Below are positions 5,038 through 5,379 of a stretch of DNA of 5,379 nucleotides, piece by piece (position 1 is the stretch's first letter; the number at the start of each line of letters is the position of its first letter). A program made the position numbers and the translations under genes. The stretch lies in NCBI GenBank assembly GCA_016201195.1, contig JACQDI010000555.1:1-5379 (forward strand), given 5' to 3'. Source of the stretch: Acidobacteriota bacterium (GTDB taxonomy: Bacteria > Acidobacteriota > Terriglobia > Bryobacterales > JACQDG01). The notes beneath the pieces are model-generated. The model saw only the letters and a program-made list of their open reading frames with translations. It ran no database searches and had not been told where the DNA came from.

Positions 5038-5379
5038 TCAGAACGACAGCTTCAACCCGAACTGGATCTGTCTGGAGTCCAGGCGCGTGGAGCCGATAAC
5101 CCCGTAGGTCACGGTGCCCACGGTTGCCCCGGGCTGGCCGAAGATGGGATGGTTCGGGAGGTTGAAGAATTCCGAGCGAAAGTCCAGGCGCGTGCGCTCC
5201 GTAAAGCGGAACGACTTCGCCATCGCGAAGTCCAGCTCCACGATGCCTGGCCCGACCACGTTATTCCGCCCGGTATTGCCAAAGCGGTACGGTCCGACGC
5301 CCGATACGAAACCGATGCGGTTCACGAACGCGGCCAGGTTAAACCAGTCGTTCGGCGTCGGGTTGGAAAGCTTCGGCGA
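5038..5379 (-). CDS. TonB-dependent receptor, Oar-like, C-terminal barrel fragment (5' part beyond window)
   Basis: The frame is open to the window edge, giving the last 113 residues before TGA at 5040-5038; an in-frame GTG at 5325 is internal. The sequence shows the standard end of acidobacterial Oar-like/carboxypeptidase-regulatory-like TonB-dependent receptors: PNDWFNLAAF (about 9-18), YRFGNTGRNNVVGPGIVELD (31-50), a strand with MAKSFRFTERTRLDFRSEFFNLPNHPIFGQP, and the last strand RQIQFGLKLSF. The terminal aromatic Phe is the usual beta-barrel assembly signal of outer-membrane proteins. The expected role is TonB-powered import of an unknown ligand, often glycan- or peptide-related in this group, but the plug and regulatory-like domains are not in the window. 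Whether it shares a transcript with the downstream membrane-protein gene is doubtful given the 193-bp gap. Confidence 0.88.
   Translation of the reverse strand, partial: SPKLSNPTPNDWFNLAAFVNRIGFVSGVGPYRFGNTGRNNVVGPGIVELDFAMAKSFRFTERTRLDFRSEFFNLPNHPIFGQPGATVGTVTYGVIGSTRLDSRQIQFGLKLSF

Overview
The window looks like chromosomal DNA of an acidobacterium, most likely from the Bryobacterales/Solibacter group. Three things suggest this. The left edge carries a protein ending in the TIGR03437-type C-terminal domain, a family expanded in Solibacter-like genomes. The right edge carries the C-terminal barrel end of an Oar-like TonB-dependent outer-membrane protein of the type that is highly paralogous in Acidobacteria. 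The DNA is also GC-rich throughout its genes. The assignment rests on family recognition only; no marker gene is present.

Layout, left to right. (1) 2-862 (+): 3' part of a secreted Ig-like/TIGR03437 protein. (2) 930-1211 (+): a ParD-type ribbon-helix-helix antitoxin, preceded by a perfect 8-bp inverted repeat beside a -10-like box, which is a candidate autoregulatory operator. (3) 1211-1509 (+): the partner ParE toxin, overlapping parD by one base (TAATG) but broken by a frame change near 1292-1299, so it reads as a pseudogene. (4) 1624-2466 (-): a creatininase-family metal-dependent amidohydrolase whose start is fixed by a very strong Shine-Dalgarno sequence. (5) 2583-3533 (+), divergent from it: an exported NHL-propeller protein of the peptidyl-alpha-hydroxyglycine alpha-amidating lyase (PAL) family with apparently intact catalytic and zinc residues. 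(6) 3633-4844 (-), convergent with it: a 403-residue protein with three predicted membrane segments, from a widespread uncharacterised family with a C-terminal GAPFWF motif. (7) 5038-5379 (-): the C-terminal 113 residues of the TonB-dependent receptor.

The genes do not form one operon; transcription changes direction after parE, between the amidohydrolase and the PAL gene, and again after the PAL gene. The only clear functional unit is the parD-parE pair, whose toxin appears dead. The creatininase/PAL divergent pair shares a 116-bp intergenic region and could be co-regulated. Both families act on C-N bonds of amide-like substrates, but any shared pathway is speculation. No RNA genes, CRISPR arrays, insertion sequences or integrases were seen. 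The longest stretch without a gene is 193 bp (4845-5037), and it contains a 7-bp perfect inverted repeat that overlaps a possible promoter. I see no convincing previously undescribed multi-gene system; the most useful leads are the frameshifted toxin, the bacterial PAL homologue, and the uncharacterised membrane protein.
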